Assembly (NCBI RefSeq): GCF_025965415.1
Contig: NZ_JAOPWY010000142.1
Location: forward strand, 22,007-86,006
From: Nocardioides sp.
Lineage (GTDB): Bacteria > Actinomycetota > Actinomycetes > Propionibacteriales > Nocardioidaceae
Length of the DNA: 64,000 nt
Direction of reading: 5' to 3'
The notes under the pieces were generated by a model, which worked only from the letters and a program-made list of their open reading frames with translations, was not told where the DNA came from and did no database searches. Shown one piece after another: positions 61,216-64,000 of the stretch (position 1 is its first letter; each line of letters begins with the position of its first letter). Both the position numbers and the translations under genes were made by a program.

Positions 61216-61686
61216 GTGAGTCCACCGGACCAGCAGCCCGAGCAGGGGTGGGACGAGTCCGGCAGCCTCGAGGCCCTGCGCGAGCTGGTCACCACCGGGG
61301 CGCGGGTCAACCACGTGGTCGCCCGCCGGGCCGGCATCAGCGACACCGAGCTGGTGACGCTCGAGCACCTGGGCCGCGAGCAGATCGGCCCGGCCGAGGT
61401 GGCGCGCCGGCTCGAGGTGTCCACGGCCGCGGCGACCGGCATCGTCGACCGGCTGGTCGCCCGCGGGCACGTCGAGCGCCGACCGCACGCGGCCGACCGC
61501 CGGCGTACGGAGCTGGTGCTGACCGAGTCCGGGCGAGGCGAGGTGGTCGGCCACCTGATGCCGATGTTCATCGCCCTCGACCGGCTCGACCGGAGCTTCA
61601 CCGCCGACGAGCGGGCGCTGGTCGAGCGCTACCTGCGCGGGGCCATCGAGGCCTTCGAGCAGGTGTTGGAGCCGAAGGACTCCTAG
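61216..61686 (+). CDS. MarR-family transcriptional regulator
   Basis: This 156-residue winged-helix protein has GPAEVARRLEVSTAAATGIVDRLVARGHVERRPHAADRRR, with the recognition helix and the wing arginines of the MarR family. The GTG at 61216 is the likely start. It probably represses the divergent MMPL exporter. Its end overlaps the opposing glucokinase gene by 4 bases. Confidence 0.9.
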   Translation: MSPPDQQPEQGWDESGSLEALRELVTTGARVNHVVARRAGISDTELVTLEHLGREQIGPAEVARRLEVSTAAATGIVDRLVARGHVERRPHAADRRRTELVLTESGRGEVVGHLMPMFIALDRLDRSFTADERALVERYLRGAIEAFEQVLEPKDS

Positions 61687-62438
61687 TCGTCCGTGCCGGC
61701 CTTGCGGTGCGCGACGAGAGCCGCGCCGACGATGCCGGCCCGGTTCTGGAGGGTGGCGGGCACCATCTCGGTCTCCACCTTGATCAGGTGGCCGAACTTG
61801 TCCCAGGACTTGCTGACCCCGCCGCCGACCACGAACAGGTCGGGGGTGAAGAGCCGCTCGAGGTGGCGGAAGTAGGTGGTGAGCCGCTCCGACCACTCCT
61901 CCCAGCTGAGCCCCTCGCGCTCGCGCGCGCTGGTGGCGGCGCGGACCTCGGCGACCTCGCCGTCGATCTCGAGGTGGCCCATCTCGGAGTTGGGCACGAG
62001 CTGGCCGTCGAAGATCATCGCCGAGCCGATGCCGGTGCCGAGGGTGATGACCATGACCAGCCCCTGGCGGCCCTTCGCGGCGCCGTACTCGGCCTCCGCG
62101 AGCCCGGCCGCGTCGGCGTCGTTGACGACATGGACCTCGCGGCCCAGCGCCTGGGTGAAGATGGCGTCGGCGTCCTCGCCGATCCAGGACTTGTCGATGT
62201 TGGCGGCCGAGAGCACCACGCCGCGGCGCACGATGCCGGGCACGGTCACACCGACCGGTGTCGTCGCCGCCGGGAAGCTGTCGACGATCTGCTGGAACAC
62301 CTTCGCCACGGCCTGCGGGTCGGCCGGCTTGGGGGTGTCGATGCGGACGCGGTCGAGGGCGAAGTCGCCGTGCGCGAGATCGACGGGCGCGCCCTTGATC
62401 CCGGTGCCGCCGAAGTCGATGCCGAAGGGATGCTGCAT
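61683..62438 (-). CDS. ppgK: Polyphosphate glucokinase (ROK family)
   Basis: This 251-residue protein has the phosphate-binding DFGGTGIKGAPVDL, the catalytic aspartate region VHVVNDADAAG, ITLGTGIGSAMIFDG and LVPNSEMGHLEIDG, as in actinobacterial PpgK. It phosphorylates glucose with polyphosphate or ATP. The ATG at 62438 gives the standard N-terminus MQHPFGID; no good ribosome site precedes it. Confidence 0.93.
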   Translation of the reverse strand: MQHPFGIDFGGTGIKGAPVDLAHGDFALDRVRIDTPKPADPQAVAKVFQQIVDSFPAATTPVGVTVPGIVRRGVVLSAANIDKSWIGEDADAIFTQALGREVHVVNDADAAGLAEAEYGAAKGRQGLVMVITLGTGIGSAMIFDGQLVPNSEMGHLEIDGEVAEVRAATSAREREGLSWEEWSERLTTYFRHLERLFTPDLFVVGGGVSKSWDKFGHLIKVETEMVPATLQNRAGIVGAALVAHRKAGTDD

Positions 62439-62490
62439 GGGGGTCAATCTAGCGGCCGACGCGGGGGTGGTGTGCCGGGCCCGCGTCGCG

Positions 62491-62572
62491 ACCACCGGGT
62501 ACCCGGGCCTCGGTGAGGTTCTCGACCGTTGCAACGGTCGAGAACCCGACGGACGGGCGGATACCCGGTGGT
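62491..62572. repeat. Nested palindrome upstream of alkB
   Basis: An inner perfect 30-bp palindrome (62517-62546, core CGACCGTTGCAACGGTCG) is flanked by an outer perfect 11-bp inverted repeat, ACCACCGGGTA (62491-62501) and its complement (62562-62572). It lies between the divergent ppgK and alkB genes, just before the alkB promoter. Confidence 0.75.
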
Positions 62573-62597
62573 TCTCCGGTTGACAGATCTGCGCCTC

Positions 62598-62634
62598 TTG
62601 TCAAATTGCTTTACAGATCGTATGGTCTTGTAAA
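62598..62634 (+). promoter_or_regulatory. alkB promoter with overlapping TetR-like operator
   Basis: TTGTCA (62598-62603), a 17-base spacer and TATGGT (62621-62626) form a sigma-70-type promoter. An imperfect palindrome, TTTACA-GA...TC-TTGTAAA (62610-62634), covers the -10 box, as expected for repression. A second inverted pair, TTGACA (62580-62585) and TGTCAA (62599-62604), lies just upstream and overlaps the -35 box. Confidence 0.6.
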
Positions 62635-62657
62635 CCCCGACCCAGGAGGTCCGACTG

Positions 62658-64000
62658 ATGGCCGGCTACCCCACGCGACTCGCTCCGAGCGGCACGGTGC
62701 CCGAGGGCACCACCGCGCTCTGGAAGGACCGCAAGCGCTCCTTGTGGCTGATCGGCCTCGTGGTGCCGAGCCTGGCCTTCGTCGCGTTCGGCGGCTACGT
62801 CGCCACCGGATGGAGCACCTGGTTCTGGATCGGCCCGATCGTGATCCTCGGCGTCGTCCCCGCGATCGACCTGATCGCCGGTCTCGACCGCTCCAACCCG
62901 CCCGACGACGTGATCGAGGCGCTGGAGAAGGACAAGTACTACCGCTGGATCACCTACCTCTTCCTGCCGATCCAGTACGTCGGCTTCGTCTCGGCGATGG
63001 CCGTCGCCGGGGGCTGGGACGTGTTCGGGCTGCTGGCCGACCAGCCCCTGACCACGCTCGACAAGATCGGCCTGGCGATCTCGATCGGCTGCATCGGCGG
63101 CATCGGCATCAACACCGCCCACGAGCTCGGCCACAAGAAGGAGGCCAACGAGCGCTGGCTGTCGAAGATCGCGCTCGCCCAGGTCTTCTACGGCCACTTC
63201 TACATCGAGCACAACCGCGGCCACCACGTCCGCGTGGCGACCCCGGAGGACCCCGCGAGCGCGCGGCTGGGCGAGAACTTCTACCAGTTCTGGCCCCGCA
63301 CCGTCGGCGGCTCGGTGAAGTCCGCCTGGCGGCTGGAGAAGCGCCGCCTCGCCCGCCGCGCGCAGAGCCCCTGGCGCCTCGACAACGACGTGCTCAACGC
63401 CTGGCTGATGTCGCTGGTCCTCTGGGCCGTGGTCATCGCCGCCTTCGGCCTCGAGGTGGTGCCGTACCTCCTCATCCAGGCGGTCGTCGGCTTCTCGCTC
63501 CTCGAGGTCGTCAACTTCATGGAGCACTACGGGATGCTGCGCCAGAAGGTCGGCGAGGGCGATCGCCAGCGCTACGAGCGAGTGCTGCCCAGCCACAGCT
63601 GGAACTCCAACAACATCGCGACCAACGTCCTGCTCTACCACCTGCAGCGCCACAGCGACCACCACGCCAACCCGACCCGGCGCTACCAGACGCTGCGCGA
63701 CTTCGAGGAGAGCCCGACCCTCCCGACCGGCTACGCCGGGATGATCGTGCTCGCCATCGTCCCCGCGGTGTGGCGCCGCGTGATGGACCATCGCGTGGTC
63801 GACCACTTCGGCGGCGACGTGTCGCTGGCCAACATCAGCCCCCGCAAGCGGGAGGCCTACCTCGCGAGGTACGACGCCGCCGGGCACGCCGCTGCCGCCG
63901 AGGCCGCGCGCGCCGCCCAGGAGTCCCTGCCCGGCGCGGTGCGCGAGGTGCTCGCGGCCCGCTGCCCCGGCTGCGACTACGTCTACGAGGTCGCCGCGGG
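62658..64000 (+). CDS. alkB: Alkane 1-monooxygenase AlkB with C-terminal rubredoxin domain, 3' partial
   Basis: The frame is open to the window end (447 codons seen). Several membrane helices carry the diiron histidine boxes HELGH (residue about 155), EHNRGHH (about 185), NFMEHYG and LQRHSDHH. After an Ala-rich linker the sequence reads RCPGCDYVYE, the first cysteine pair of a rubredoxin, so this is the AlkB-rubredoxin fusion type known from actinobacteria. It hydroxylates alkanes at the terminal carbon, with the fused rubredoxin delivering electrons. AGGAGG precedes the ATG. A reductase and a TetR regulator may follow outside the window. Confidence 0.95.
   Translation, partial: MAGYPTRLAPSGTVPEGTTALWKDRKRSLWLIGLVVPSLAFVAFGGYVATGWSTWFWIGPIVILGVVPAIDLIAGLDRSNPPDDVIEALEKDKYYRWITYLFLPIQYVGFVSAMAVAGGWDVFGLLADQPLTTLDKIGLAISIGCIGGIGINTAHELGHKKEANERWLSKIALAQVFYGHFYIEHNRGHHVRVATPEDPASARLGENFYQFWPRTVGGSVKSAWRLEKRRLARRAQSPWRLDNDVLNAWLMSLVLWAVVIAAFGLEVVPYLLIQAVVGFSLLEVVNFMEHYGMLRQKVGEGDRQRYERVLPSHSWNSNNIATNVLLYHLQRHSDHHANPTRRYQTLRDFEESPTLPTGYAGMIVLAIVPAVWRRVMDHRVVDHFGGDVSLANISPRKREAYLARYDAAGHAAAAEAARAAQESLPGAVREVLAARCPGCDYVYEVAA

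Overview
The window comes from a high-GC actinobacterium, most likely a Nocardioides-like member of the Nocardioidaceae. The evidence is strong G/C third-position bias, many GTG starts with 4-base stop/start overlaps, and the actinobacterial cell-division/signalling block ppiA - rhomboid - crgA - DUF881 - pknB - pknA - pbpA - rodA - pstP - fhaB - fhaA - tRNA-Leu. A polyphosphate glucokinase and an AlkB hydroxylase that runs into a rubredoxin domain fit the same group. The genus is inferred, not proven.

Region A (1-1069): the end of a tyrosine autokinase of the exopolysaccharide type.

Region B (about 1.8-25.2 kb): a self-contained catabolic island for an aromatic or heteroaromatic carboxylic acid. 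It holds a three-part Rieske oxygenase (ferredoxin and oxygenase together, reductase 11 kb away), a 4,5-dihydroxyphthalate-decarboxylase-like protein, a zinc dehydrogenase, LigJ-type 4-oxalomesaconate hydratase, an RraA/LigK-type aldolase, a PanB-like protein with an altered active site, two alpha/beta hydrolases, an M24-fold hydrolase, an MFS transporter and a complete ABC importer. A MoxR-type AAA+ ATPase and a NorD-like VWA protein with a histidine-rich stretch precede an aminopeptidase-T-fold (M29) protein in one operon. No LigAB-type ring-cleavage dioxygenase is present, so the M29-fold protein is the best local candidate for ring opening, with the ATPase/VWA pair as a possible metal-loading machine. 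Nine copies of a TGGT-N3-ACCA palindrome lie before the island's transcription units and next to the gene for the single FadR-type GntR regulator, so the island looks like one regulon.

Region C (25.2-26.5 kb): a scar of gene fragments (transposase start, hipA lacking both ends, a membrane-protein tail) that probably marks the island's right edge.

Region D (26.5-35.7 kb): a large secreted M6 metalloprotease with a PKD domain, an orphan and partly degenerate ABC ATPase, and a three-gene beta-glucan locus (GT2 synthase, HlyD-like partner, GH81 beta-1,3-glucanase lipoprotein).

Region E (35.7-51.8 kb): core genes - SURF1, patatin lipase, acyltransferase, cyclophilin, rhomboid, a tandemly duplicated CrgA, DUF881, and the coupled kinase/phosphatase/FHA/PBP/RodA operon that controls septal and polar peptidoglycan synthesis. 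A cluster of DnaA-box-like sites built around a 24-bp perfect palindrome, then two large hairpins, fill the convergent gap at 41.3-41.55 kb.

Region F (51.8-64 kb): nitroreductase and glutathione peroxidase; a four-gene membrane operon (ion channel, YgiB-like lipoprotein, DUF350, glutathionylspermidine-synthase-like ATP-grasp); malic enzyme; a MarR/MMPL divergent pair; polyphosphate glucokinase; and alkB with its promoter and operator, cut by the window end.
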